NCBI GenBank assembly: GCA_012270485.1
Contig: JAAXIF010000023.1
Span: 62,001-126,000 of the forward strand
Source: Sphingobacteriales bacterium
GTDB lineage: Bacteria > Bacteroidota > Bacteroidia > Chitinophagales > Chitinophagaceae
Direction: 5' to 3'
DNA length: 64,000 bases
Part shown: in pieces, positions 40,575 through 49,284 of the stretch
Position numbering within the stretch: the stretch's first letter is position 1
How the letters are laid out: every line of letters begins with the position of its first letter
Notes under the pieces: generated by a model
Database searches by the model: none
Seen by the model: the letters and a program-made list of their open reading frames with translations, nothing else
Told to the model about the DNA's origin: nothing
Position numbers and translations under genes: made by a program

Positions 40575-41753
40575 TTACGATTTCATATTGGCTTTAAAGA
40601 CTCGAATAAAATTACCTCCCAATATTTTTTGGATGTCTTTTTTCTTATACCCTCTCTCCAATAATGCTTTGGTGATCAACGGCAATCCTGTTACATCATC
40701 CAATTGTTGGGGTGAGGAACTGATTCCATCAAAATCAGAACCCAACCCAACATGATCTACACCGATCAACTTTACGATATAGTCCAGATGATCTAACAAC
40801 AATGACAAAGGCGGACGAAGACTTTTCACCTCATCCGGATATTTTTCAAACAACACCTGCGATGCATAATAAGGTTCCGGATTGATTTTGCGTAAAGAAT
40901 CTCTTTCCACCTTATGTGCTTGCAGAAAAGCATTGTTACGGGCATTGAATCCACTATCCAAAAAACCGGAATAAAAATTCAAATGAACCACCCCATTGTT
41001 CTTGGCAATAGCTTTTAGTTGATCATCTTTCAAATTACGAGATACCGGACAAATAGCATGCACACAACTATGAGAAGCAATCACGGGTTTGGTAGTAGTA
41101 GCGATGGCATCCCAGAAAGTTCGCTCCCCAACATGCGACACATCTACAATCATTCCCAATTCGTTCATCCGTTGAACAATTTGTTTACCCAATGCAGTGA
41201 GCCCTCTTTTTTCCATGGGTAATGTGTCTTTAACTTCATCGGCAGCAGAAGTTGCCCATGCGGTAGAATTGTTCCAGGTCAGTGTCATATAGCGAACACC
41301 TCTTTCGAAAAGTTGATCTAATTTTTGTAAGTCATCTTCAATCATGTGTCCACCTTCCACACCCATCATGGCACCTAACTTTTTTTCTTTTACGGCACGT
41401 TGCAGGTCTGATGGCGTTTTTACCAGCATCATTGCAGATAGATTTCTTTCCACCCAAGCATATACTGAATCTATTTCCTGATTGGCTCTTTTGTAGGCGG
41501 CTCCTTTTCCAAAACCACCATCGCAGAAAATGGAAAATACTTGTATGTCCATACCGCCTTCTTTCATACGTTGTAAATCTGAATGCGTTCTGCCTTTCAG
41601 GTTCTGATCAAATCGAACACCTTTATCAGCTGCTTGTGTAGGAAAATCATTATGCGTATCGATAACAATGGACCGTTGGTGCAATTTTTTATAGGATTGC
41701 GACATCGCCAATAATGGCATTAGCAATAAAAAAAATACAACTGTTTTTTTCAT
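40575..41753 (-). CDS. Secreted membrane dipeptidase (renal dipeptidase family, M19)
   Basis: A 392-residue protein with a signal peptide (VVFFLLLMPLLAMSQ). Zinc ligands of the M19 TIM barrel are visible: HxD in VIDTHNDFPTQA, Glu in MGVEGGHMIED, and His pairs in DVSHVGERTFWD and IASHSCVHAI, followed by GLGSDFDG. M19 enzymes cleave dipeptides, commonly with a D-residue at the C-terminal position. The next gene upstream is a D-aminoacylase, 24 bp away, which supports a role in D-amino-acid peptide or peptidoglycan fragment salvage in the periplasm. Confidence 0.92.
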   Translation of the reverse strand: MKKTVVFFLLLMPLLAMSQSYKKLHQRSIVIDTHNDFPTQAADKGVRFDQNLKGRTHSDLQRMKEGGMDIQVFSIFCDGGFGKGAAYKRANQEIDSVYAWVERNLSAMMLVKTPSDLQRAVKEKKLGAMMGVEGGHMIEDDLQKLDQLFERGVRYMTLTWNNSTAWATSAADEVKDTLPMEKRGLTALGKQIVQRMNELGMIVDVSHVGERTFWDAIATTTKPVIASHSCVHAICPVSRNLKDDQLKAIAKNNGVVHLNFYSGFLDSGFNARNNAFLQAHKVERDSLRKINPEPYYASQVLFEKYPDEVKSLRPPLSLLLDHLDYIVKLIGVDHVGLGSDFDGISSSPQQLDDVTGLPLITKALLERGYKKKDIQKILGGNFIRVFKANMKS

Positions 41754-41777
41754 AGTATGAACTTAAAAAGATACGAT

Positions 41778-43340
41778 TTACTCGATTGATTTACGCAATG
41801 CTTTACCGGCGCGCACTCCGGTATGCTGACCTTCGTTAACAGTTATTTGTCCATTCACCAATACATAACTAAACCCGGATGAATATTGATGTGGTTGATC
41901 AAATGTAGAACGATCGATCACTGTTTTTTCATCAAAGATGACAATATCTGCTGCCATTCCTTCCAGTAATAATCCACGATCTTTTAATCTGAATTTGGTT
42001 GCAGGCAGTGAAGTCATTCTGCGAATGGCTTCTTCGAGTTCAATTACTTTTTCCTCACGAACATATTTCCCCAATACCCTTGCATTGGTTCCATATCCTC
42101 TCGGATGTGGATTGCCTTGTTGGTAGATACGAATGCTGGCATCAGAAGCAAACATATTGAAGGGATATTGCATGATCGTTTTTACATCATCCTCACTCAT
42201 TCCATGAAATACCATTCCCGCACCACCTTGCTCCATCATTTGAATAATAACTTCTGCCTCTGACACTGCGGTATGTGGATTGCCTTTTGATAAATTCACT
42301 TGTTCAATACTTTTTCCATTCAAAGTAGTATCTGCCTCAAAATAAGCGACTACCGGATAACTGAAATGTTGCAATTTTCTTTTCGCAAGTTTTTGTAGCA
42401 TGTACTGCTTCACTTCCTCACGAATCTTCGGATTTTTTAGCCTGGCATTAATTGAATCTCTACCATCGGCCAAAACCCAATCAGGTAATAAAGTACTGAG
42501 TGAAGTACTAGATGCAGTGTAAGGATATTGATCGATGGTGACATCCAATCCTTGCTGTCTTGCCTGCATCACCATCGGAATGGTTTCTTTACTTCTTCCC
42601 CAGTTTTGTTGTCCACTAAGTTTGAAATGCGATATCTGAACCGGCAATCCTGCTTCTTTACCAATGTACAATGCCTCTTCGATGGCTTGCACCACACTAT
42701 CACCTTCATCTCTCATGTGACTTGCATAAACGCCCTGATACTTTGCTGTTACTTTCGCCAAACGCACCACTTCCTCAGTCTTAGAATAGGTGCCTGGAAT
42801 ATAGATGAGTCCGGTAGACATTCCCACAGCACCGCTTTTCATGGCTTTCTCTACCAACTGCTCCATTTGTAACATTTCTGCTTCGGTAGGATCTCTTTTC
42901 ACAGTGCCCATTACAGCTTTACGCACATCATTGTGTCCGATCAGCGCCGCAACATTCACTGAAGTACGCAAACTATCTACCATGCTGAGGTAAGCATCAA
43001 TGTCAGCTTCTGATAATCCACAATTACCGGTGATAACGGTTGTAACACCATCATAAATGAAATTGGCTGCTTCCGGATGTTTTTTTTCATCTTTTTCAAT
43101 ATGGGTATGCACATCAATAAAGCCCGGAGCTACAATTTTTTGTTGGGCATCAATAATGCGATTGGCAGTCCATTTACCCAAGCTCCCGATGCGAACAATT
43201 TTTCCATTGCTGATAGCAATATCACCATAGTACCAGGAATTGCCCGTTCCATCAAGTATGCGACCGTTTTTTATGAGTATTTCTGCCTGCTGTGCCTTCG
43301 CAGTACCACATAAAAGAAGAAAAATGACCAATAAACGCAT
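41778..43340 (-). CDS. Secreted D-aminoacylase/N-acyl-D-amino-acid deacylase family amidohydrolase
   Basis: A 520-residue amidohydrolase with a signal peptide (LLVIFLLLCGTAKAQ). A small N-terminal beta domain (ILIKNGRILDGTGNSWY) precedes the TIM barrel, with HxH in PGFIDVHTHIEKDE, a Cys in GNCGLSEA, and downstream His residues in ALIGHNDVR, YASHMRDEG and VQISHFKLSG. The Cys metal bridge is characteristic of D-aminoacylases. It hydrolyses N-acyl-D-amino acids or D-amino-acid dipeptides. It is the first gene of a likely three-gene unit with the M19 dipeptidase and the lipoprotein. Confidence 0.9.
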   Translation of the reverse strand: MRLLVIFLLLCGTAKAQQAEILIKNGRILDGTGNSWYYGDIAISNGKIVRIGSLGKWTANRIIDAQQKIVAPGFIDVHTHIEKDEKKHPEAANFIYDGVTTVITGNCGLSEADIDAYLSMVDSLRTSVNVAALIGHNDVRKAVMGTVKRDPTEAEMLQMEQLVEKAMKSGAVGMSTGLIYIPGTYSKTEEVVRLAKVTAKYQGVYASHMRDEGDSVVQAIEEALYIGKEAGLPVQISHFKLSGQQNWGRSKETIPMVMQARQQGLDVTIDQYPYTASSTSLSTLLPDWVLADGRDSINARLKNPKIREEVKQYMLQKLAKRKLQHFSYPVVAYFEADTTLNGKSIEQVNLSKGNPHTAVSEAEVIIQMMEQGGAGMVFHGMSEDDVKTIMQYPFNMFASDASIRIYQQGNPHPRGYGTNARVLGKYVREEKVIELEEAIRRMTSLPATKFRLKDRGLLLEGMAADIVIFDEKTVIDRSTFDQPHQYSSGFSYVLVNGQITVNEGQHTGVRAGKALRKSIE

Positions 43341-43471
43341 ATAAAAAGATTATGCTGAAAGATAAGCAATCTTGACAGACTGGTTTAGCAGCTATTTTTT
43401 GCTATGAGCTATAACAATACGCTCATAGAAAGATAGCTGACCTAAGAAGCCAAAACTCAGCCCGAAAGCTG

Positions 43472-43479
43472 TAATTTTG
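43472..43479 (+). promoter_or_regulatory. Putative -7 box for prfA
   Basis: TAATTTTG matches TAnnTTTG, 20 bp before the prfA start. Confidence 0.55.
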
Positions 43480-43499
43480 CACTCCATAAAAAAACGGAT

Positions 43500-44561
43500 A
43501 TGCTGGATAAGCTCGATGCCATCAAAGCCAGATTTGAACAAGTAGGTGTAGCACTTACCAATCCTGAGATCATTAATGATCAGAAGCAGTTTGGTGCATA
43601 CAGCAAAGAGTATCGTTCTTTAGAGAAGATCGTAAAACCTTATGATGAATATCAAAAGGTGATGGCAGACTACACTTTTGCTAAAGACAATCAGAACAGC
43701 AGTGATCCTGATATGCGTGAGTTAGCCAAAATGGAATTGCCTGAACTGGAAGAAAAGAAAGAAGCGCTGGAAAAAGAATTAACCAAACTACTTATACCGA
43801 AAGATCCACAGGATGATAAAAATGCCATTCTGGAAATTCGTGCCGGTACAGGTGGTGATGAAGCGAGTTTATTTGCTGGTGATCTCTTAGGCATGTATTT
43901 GCGGTATTGTGCTAAAAAAGGATGGAAAGCCGCTGTAGTGAGTGAAAGTGAAGGAACAGTAGGCGGATACAAAGAAGTTGTGGTAGAAGTTACCGGTGAA
44001 GATGTGTATGGCACTTTAAAATTCGAAAGCGGTGTACATCGTGTTCAACGTGTTCCCGATACAGAAACACAAGGGCGTGTGCACACTTCAGCAGCAACTG
44101 TTGCCGTGATGCCGGAAGCTGAGGAAGTAGATTTTGAATTGAAAGAAAGTGATGTGAAAATGGAAACTGCCCGAAGTGGCGGTGCGGGCGGACAAAACGT
44201 TAACAAAGTAGAGACCAAAGTATTTTTGACCCATATTCCTACCGGTGTGGTAGTGGTTTGTCAGACCGAACGTTCGCAGTTAGGCAACCGTGAAAAAGCC
44301 ATGGCCATGTTGCGTACCAAATTATATGAAGAACAGGTACGTAAACAAGAAGAAGAAATTGCACGCCACAGAAAAACATTGGTAAGTACGGGCGACAGGA
44401 GTGCCAAGATCAGAACTTATAACTGGCCGCAGGGTCGTGTCACTGATCATCGTATTGGCTTGACTTCCTACAACTTAGATGCAGTGATCAATGGCGAGAT
44501 CGATGAATTCATCGAAGCCTTACAAGTGGCTGAAAACGCCGAGAAAATGTTGGTGCAATAA
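43500..44561 (+). CDS. prfA: Peptide chain release factor 1
   Basis: A 353-residue class I release factor. The N-terminal helical domain is followed by the decoding region, with PDT in [15 protein letters not shown] at the site of the RF1 PxT tripeptide, which reads UAA and UAG. The catalytic GGQ is in [14 protein letters not shown] (about residue 228). The C-terminal domain carries [17 protein letters not shown]. Full length compared with other RF1. It acts on the ribosome A site. Two paralogous secreted-protein genes follow on the same strand, 72 bp downstream; no functional link is evident. Confidence 0.97.
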   Translation: MLDKLDAIKARFEQVGVALTNPEIINDQKQFGAYSKEYRSLEKIVKPYDEYQKVMADYTFAKDNQNSSDPDMRELAKMELPELEEKKEALEKELTKLLIPKDPQDDKNAILEIRAGTGGDEASLFAGDLLGMYLRYCAKKGWKAAVVSESEGTVGGYKEVVVEVTGEDVYGTLKFESGVHRVQRVPDTETQGRVHTSAATVAVMPEAEEVDFELKESDVKMETARSGGAGGQNVNKVETKVFLTHIPTGVVVVCQTERSQLGNREKAMAMLRTKLYEEQVRKQEEEIARHRKTLVSTGDRSAKIRTYNWPQGRVTDHRIGLTSYNLDAVINGEIDEFIEALQVAENAEKMLVQ

Positions 44562-44633
44562 GTTTCCCCTTCTATCTGTTTTGCAACGATTTTATAACAG
44601 AGGTTGTCTATATTTATATAGTAAAAATCTGTT

Positions 44634-45347
44634 ATGCAGAAAACCTTTGTATATATTTTCCTGTTCGTACTATTGGCAGGTAGTAGTAAAGGACAAATAG
44701 GTTCCTATTCATTTTCAGGAGGTTCTAATGTATTGTACAACAATGGCTATGGCATACCTTGGCTAAACTCAGACCTATTCATTGCGGACGGCTCTCCTTT
44801 TTATGATACCTCGTTTTGCTTGGGATCCATTCAACTGACCAATGGAAAAATGTACAGTGGTATTAAACTAAAGCTGAATCTCGAGGAACAGAAAATCATT
44901 TTTGAAGTAGAAGATGGCAAAGCTTTTGTTCTATCTGTTCCGGTATCACGTGTTGAGTTAGGATGCACCGGTTCATTACAACCAACAGTATTCCGTTCCG
45001 GATTCACCGCCATTGATAAACAAAATGAGCGTTCCTTATACCAAGTACTCGATTCCGGAAAAGTATTACTATTGAAATATACAGAGATCAGATTCAAAGA
45101 TTCTAAAGCCTATAACAGTAATGATATGACGAGAAGTTATCGACAACTTCCCAGTTATTATTTATGGATACCGGGGAAAGACATGATTAAGATTTCAAAC
45201 AATGAAAATGATTTGGTAGGGATGCTTTCCGATCAACAAAAATTATTGAAAGATGCTATATTGAAAGAGAAATGGAAGGTAAGAAAAGAAGCAGACCTCA
45301 TTAAGATCGTTTCTTTATACAATCGTTCTTCTATAAAAGGTTTTTAA
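44634..45347 (+). CDS. Secreted protein of unknown function, first of a paralogous pair
   Basis: A 237-residue protein with a signal peptide (YIFLFVLLAGSSKGQ). It aligns with the next gene along most of its length. Shared blocks are GSPFYDTSF, QLTNGKMYSGIKLKLNLEEQ, VEDGKAFVLSV, FRSGFTAIDKQNE, LYQVLDSGKVLLLKYT, a tyrosine-rich block, and KEADLIKIVSLYN. The predicted content is mostly beta strand, with one C-terminal helix. I do not recognise a named family. It is probably periplasmic or surface-exposed. Confidence 0.8.
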   Translation: MQKTFVYIFLFVLLAGSSKGQIGSYSFSGGSNVLYNNGYGIPWLNSDLFIADGSPFYDTSFCLGSIQLTNGKMYSGIKLKLNLEEQKIIFEVEDGKAFVLSVPVSRVELGCTGSLQPTVFRSGFTAIDKQNERSLYQVLDSGKVLLLKYTEIRFKDSKAYNSNDMTRSYRQLPSYYLWIPGKDMIKISNNENDLVGMLSDQQKLLKDAILKEKWKVRKEADLIKIVSLYNRSSIKGF

Positions 45348-45350
45348 AAA

Positions 45351-46073
45351 ATGCATATGAAAAAACATATTTTGCTACTACTCACCACCAGTTTTATGAG
45401 TTATGTAGCTTTAGCTCAGAGTTTTGAAAGGATAGATCCTTTGCGCCATACAAAAGAAACCATCCAGTTCATGAACGACGGGAATGGCCAACCTTTTAAA
45501 CCTACTCGTGGTTTTGAAGAAGAAGGCTCCCCATTTTTTGCCAATGACTATTTGGAAAGCACGATTCAATTACTGAATGGGAAAAGCTACCACCGTGTTC
45601 CGGTGAAGATCAATTATCTAACAGGTCAGTTATTATTTAAAACAGAAGATGGACAGGAAATGACTGTCATTAAACCTTTTCAACGTATTGAACTCTTCCG
45701 TGAAGGACAGAAATATATTTTTAGAAGTGGATTCCCCCCTATAGATAAACAAAATGAATTCACTTTATATGAAATGCTTGATTCCGGTGCTGCGATATTA
45801 TTGAAACATACATCCGTAACATTTCAAGACAAGCAACCTTATAACGGGGTGAATATTATCAGGACTTACACAAAAAAAGAAGTGTATTATTCTTATATAC
45901 CTACCAACGGATTGATTGCATTACCGGCTGAACCAACAGAACTAATTCGTTTATTTGGAAAAGACGCTATTGCGATGAATAATTATCTGCTGGCGCATAA
46001 ACTCAAGACTAAAAAAGAAACAGATCTGATCAAATTATTTGCGCATTATAACGCCCTCAAAAAATCAAATTGA
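45351..46073 (+). CDS. Secreted protein of unknown function, second of a paralogous pair
   Basis: A 240-residue protein with a signal peptide (HILLLLTTSFMSYVALAQ); the start may be 45351 or ATG 45357. Blocks shared with the previous gene are GSPFFANDY, QLLNGKSYHRVPVKINYLTGQ, TEDGQEMTVIK, FRSGFPPIDKQNE, LYEMLDSGAAILLKHT and KETDLIKLFAHYN. It lies 3 bp after its paralog, so the pair arose by tandem duplication and is co-transcribed. Function is unknown. It converges with galE; the stop codons are 3 bp apart. Confidence 0.8.
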   Translation: MHMKKHILLLLTTSFMSYVALAQSFERIDPLRHTKETIQFMNDGNGQPFKPTRGFEEEGSPFFANDYLESTIQLLNGKSYHRVPVKINYLTGQLLFKTEDGQEMTVIKPFQRIELFREGQKYIFRSGFPPIDKQNEFTLYEMLDSGAAILLKHTSVTFQDKQPYNGVNIIRTYTKKEVYYSYIPTNGLIALPAEPTELIRLFGKDAIAMNNYLLAHKLKTKKETDLIKLFAHYNALKKSN

Positions 46074-46076
46074 TCT

Positions 46077-47117
46077 TTAGTTTTTGTTGATGCTGTCTTC
46101 TTCTTTTTTGATTTTTTGCTCCCATGCCCAAGCGGTATGCATCATCTGTTCTAGGTCGTAACGAATTGTCCAGCCAAGTTGGTGTATGGCTTTTTCATTG
46201 TTGGCATAGATTGCTTCAATATCACCCGGTCTTCTTGGCCCCATTTCATAATTCAATTGTTGACCACTTACTTTCTCAAATGTATGAATGGCTTCCAGTA
46301 CGGTGATCCCATTACCGGTGCCGAGGTTAAATACTTCACAATTGTATTGATTATTACCAGCTCGTAAATAGTCAACAGCAAGCGTATGGGCATGCGCGAT
46401 ATCTGATACATGGATATAATCACGGATACAACTACCATCTCGTGTTTGGTAATCATTACCATATACCATCATCTTCGGTAATTTACCGATTGCGGTTTGT
46501 GTAATAACAGGAACCAGATTTTGTGGCTTTCCTAAAGGCAATTCGCCAATCAGACAAGAAGGATGGGCTCCTACCGGATTGAAATAACGTAATAAAACGA
46601 CTTGGGTATTTGAAGCTTGCGCAAAATCACGAAGCATTTGTTCCCCCATTTGTTTGGTGGCCCCGTATGGTGAAGCTGCTTGTTGCAAAGCTGTTTCTTC
46701 GGTTACAGGAAACCGATCTGGATTACCATATACTGTACAGGAAGAGGAAAATACCAGCTGCTGAATATTAAACTCCTTCACGCATTTCAAAATACTAACC
46801 AGCGAACCCATATTATTTTCATAATACAATAAAGGTTGTTCTACCGATTCACCGACTGCTTTATATGCTGCAAAATGAATCACTGCACTGATGTCGGGAT
46901 TCTCTTGAAATACAGCTAAGGTTTCATCAAAATTCTTGAGATCGACTTTATAATTCTTGATACGCTTACCTGTGATCAATTGTATGCCAGTGATTGGATA
47001 AGGGGTGGACCGTGATTGATCATCAATAGAAATCACGTCATATCCATTTTCGATCAGATCCACAATGGTATGTGAACCAATATATCCGCAGCCTCCAGTA
47101 ACCAATATTTTTGCCAT
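46077..47117 (-). CDS. galE: UDP-glucose 4-epimerase
   Basis: About 346 residues, a short-chain-dehydrogenase-type epimerase. The N-terminal NAD motif is TGGCGYIGSH. The catalytic S/T...YxxxK is present (FSSSCTVYGNP, YGATKQMGEQ). Substrate loop sequences (LRYFNPVGAHPSCLIGE, GDYIHVSDIAHAHTLAV-like) identify GalE. It interconverts UDP-glucose and UDP-galactose for envelope polysaccharide. The start is ATG 47117 (MAKILVTGG), not the longer frame from 47138. It is downstream of pit on the same strand, 42 bp away, and may share its transcript. Confidence 0.95.
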   Translation of the reverse strand: MAKILVTGGCGYIGSHTIVDLIENGYDVISIDDQSRSTPYPITGIQLITGKRIKNYKVDLKNFDETLAVFQENPDISAVIHFAAYKAVGESVEQPLLYYENNMGSLVSILKCVKEFNIQQLVFSSSCTVYGNPDRFPVTEETALQQAASPYGATKQMGEQMLRDFAQASNTQVVLLRYFNPVGAHPSCLIGELPLGKPQNLVPVITQTAIGKLPKMMVYGNDYQTRDGSCIRDYIHVSDIAHAHTLAVDYLRAGNNQYNCEVFNLGTGNGITVLEAIHTFEKVSGQQLNYEMGPRRPGDIEAIYANNEKAIHQLGWTIRYDLEQMMHTAWAWEQKIKKEEDSINKN

Positions 47118-47159
47118 GTTCAAAACTTGATACGGCAAAATACATAGCTCTGCTTAGAA

Positions 47160-48200
47160 TCAGATAAAAAATTTGATGATATAGTAAATCAATGCTGCCA
47201 TAGCAGCAGAAACAGGAATGGTTAAAATCCATGCCCAAAGAAGATTCACCGTTACTCCCCAACGTACTGCGCTCAATCGTTTAGTGGCACCTACACCTAT
47301 GATAGCCCCTGTAATGGTATGAGTAGTACTTACCGGGATGGCTAATTTCTCTGTGAGGAATAAAGTAATAGCTCCTGCTGTTTCAGCACTTACCCCTTCC
47401 AGTGGCGTTACTTTTGTAATTCTAGTACCCATCGTCTTAACAATTTTCCATCCTCCACTCATGGTTCCCAATCCGATCACAAGAAAACTACAAAAAGGTA
47501 CCCAGCTATACTCAGTTACAAATTGATTGAATGTCATATCCACACCCAATGATTTTTCGTAGTAAATAATGGCAGCTCCAATAATACCCATTACTTTTTG
47601 CGCATCATTACCACCATGCCCTAAACTAAATGCTGCAGATGAAACCAACTGAAGTCTTTTAAACCAAGTTTCTGCTTTATACGGATTGGCTCGTTTGCAG
47701 AGGTGCACAATTAAAATGGTAATGAAAAATGCCATAAACATCCCTATCAATGGAGCCATGAAAATGAATAAGAATGTTGGAATGACTTTAGCATAGTTTA
47801 CCACATCAATTCCACCTTCACTAAAGCCACCCGCATGTGCTAATGCTGCCCCCATAAAACCACCCAATAAAGTATGTGATGAGCTAGAGGGAATACCAAA
47901 CCACCAAGTAACCAGATTCCAAGTGATGGCTGCAATCAACCCTGCCAGAATAACTTCGAGTGTGATAAAATTTTCGTTGACAGATTTAGCAATCGTATTA
48001 CCAATTTTAAATTCCCCGATCAGGTATTTCGAAATAAAGAAGGCTGCAAAGTTGAATATAGCAGCCCAAAGTACCGCCTGAAATGGCGTCAATACTTTTG
48101 TTGAAACGATGGTAGCAATAGAGTTTGCCGCATCATGAAACCCATTGATATAATCGAAGATAAAAGCCAGAACAATGATGATGACCAGGAGGGTGAACAT
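47160..48200 (-). CDS. pit: Low-affinity inorganic phosphate transporter, PiT family
   Basis: About 346 residues and ten hydrophobic segments. The two PiT signatures are present: FDYINGFHDAANSIATIV near the N-terminus, and SLGHGGNDAQKVMG in the second half, each with the GxxDxxN-like Asp/Asn needed for phosphate transport. The inverted topology repeat is visible as two related halves. It imports phosphate with H+ or Na+. I start at ATG 48200 (MFTLLVIII); the longer frame reads through the repeat. It follows the DUF47 gene, which usually regulates PiT transport. Confidence 0.93.
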   Translation of the reverse strand: MFTLLVIIIVLAFIFDYINGFHDAANSIATIVSTKVLTPFQAVLWAAIFNFAAFFISKYLIGEFKIGNTIAKSVNENFITLEVILAGLIAAITWNLVTWWFGIPSSSSHTLLGGFMGAALAHAGGFSEGGIDVVNYAKVIPTFLFIFMAPLIGMFMAFFITILIVHLCKRANPYKAETWFKRLQLVSSAAFSLGHGGNDAQKVMGIIGAAIIYYEKSLGVDMTFNQFVTEYSWVPFCSFLVIGLGTMSGGWKIVKTMGTRITKVTPLEGVSAETAGAITLFLTEKLAIPVSTTHTITGAIIGVGATKRLSAVRWGVTVNLLWAWILTIPVSAAMAALIYYIIKFFI

Positions 48201-48223
48201 AGGGTTGATTTTTCTGGGGAGAA

Positions 48224-48292
48224 AAAGTGAAAGGTGAAAGGTGAAAAGTGAAACAAAAATCATTTCACTTTTCACCTTTCACTTTTCACTTT
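48224..48292. repeat. 30-bp inverted repeat of gaaaggt heptads
   Basis: Arms 48224-48253 and 48263-48292 are reverse complements with one mismatch and a 9-nt loop. The words are gaaaagt/gaaaggt in 7-bp register. The right arm runs into the stop codon of the DUF47 gene (48291-48293). Confidence 0.9.
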
Positions 48293-48938
48293 AAGCATAC
48301 TTAATAATAATAGATTCAATTACATTGGCTGCGTCTTCACATTTATCAGTCGCAATTTCCATGACCTGATAAATTTCTCTTTTCTTGATCACTTCTTTAA
48401 AGTCATTCTCTTGCTGGAACAACATTTCAATACTCATATCAAATACATCATCAGCCTGGTTCTCGATGCTGTTTACTTTTACCATCGCCTCGGTCATCTC
48501 ACGCAGGTTCTTCATATCACGTAGTCCATTCACCGCTTTTTTGATCTCGATGGTACCCTGCAGGATCAGATCCGCCATTTTCTGAATACCGGTATCATTC
48601 GGATTTACACTGTAGAAATTGATCTTTTTAGAAGATGCGAAAATATAATCGGCAATATCATCCAAAGCTGTTGCCAGGTAGTGGATGTCTTCACGATCGA
48701 ACGGGGTGATGAAATTTCTGCCTAATTCAGTAAAAATGCGGTGGGTATTATCGTCGTTTTTATGCTCCAGGTCTTCAATCTGAGCCAGTACCGCTGCACG
48801 TTTGTTATTATCGGGTTCACTCACCATCTCCTTGAGTTTCAAGCCCATTTCGTGCACTTTTTCGGCTACATCTTCAAATAATTCATAGAAAACTTTATTT
48901 TTTGGCATGAACAAACGGCCGAAAGTATTGATACCCAT
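48291..48938 (-). CDS. DUF47 (PhoU-like) phosphate transport regulator
   Basis: A 215-residue all-helical protein of the DUF47/PhoU-like family: FYELFEDVAEKVHEMG, DREDIHYLATALDDIADYI with the conserved DxxxDDxAD-type metal site, and C-terminal MEIATDKCEDAANVIESI. These proteins pair with PiT transporters, and pit is indeed the next gene downstream (91 bp). It is thought to bind metal clusters and modulate phosphate uptake. A TATTTTTG box sits 15 bp before the start, so the gene has its own promoter within the phosphate block. Confidence 0.93.
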   Translation of the reverse strand: MGINTFGRLFMPKNKVFYELFEDVAEKVHEMGLKLKEMVSEPDNNKRAAVLAQIEDLEHKNDDNTHRIFTELGRNFITPFDREDIHYLATALDDIADYIFASSKKINFYSVNPNDTGIQKMADLILQGTIEIKKAVNGLRDMKNLREMTEAMVKVNSIENQADDVFDMSIEMLFQQENDFKEVIKKREIYQVMEIATDKCEDAANVIESIIIKYA

Positions 48939-48953
48939 AGGTTAAAATTTACG

Positions 48954-48961
48954 CAAAAATA
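48954..48961 (-). promoter_or_regulatory. Putative -7 box for the DUF47-pit unit
   Basis: The minus strand reads TATTTTTG, 15 bp before the DUF47 gene start. Confidence 0.55.
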
Positions 48962-49109
48962 GGCTTACGGTACCGATGTAGAAAGGAAAACAAGGAATTA
49001 ATAATTAGGTAACATTAAAATTTGCTGAATTTCTGTATATGTACCTAATCGCAATCGTTAACGGTTTGTTCTCATTTAGGACATTTCCGGTTAACACAGC
49101 CCCTGCAAT

Positions 49110-49187
49110 TTTGCAACGCAGTTTATCGTAATTGAGCAACGAAAGTAGATTTTCTCATGTGTCGGCCCCGATGTCTATCGGGGCTTT
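49110..49187 (+). ncRNA. Possible small RNA with terminator hairpin
   Basis: A promoter-like caattttg (about 49107-49114) is followed by about 60 nt and a perfect 8-bp GC-rich hairpin gccccgat-gtct-atcggggc (49165-49184), then TTT. There is no open frame of good quality. It lies in the 340-bp gap between the phoR and DUF47 genes. Low confidence: the hairpin could simply be a terminator or a dispersed palindrome. Confidence 0.3.
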
Positions 49188-49190
49188 GCG

Positions 49191-49284
49191 TGGGAGGGGG
49201 GAAGTGAAAGGTGAAAGGGAAAACTTTACTAAGGACCATAGTAGGAAATCATCCTTTTCACGTTTCACCTCTCACCTCCCCTCA
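49191..49284. repeat. Imperfect inverted heptad repeat abutting phoR
   Basis: aagtgaaaggtgaaaggg (about 49202-49220) faces ttcacgtttcacctctcacc (about 49258-49277). The right arm ends at the phoR stop (49282-49284). Confidence 0.75.
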
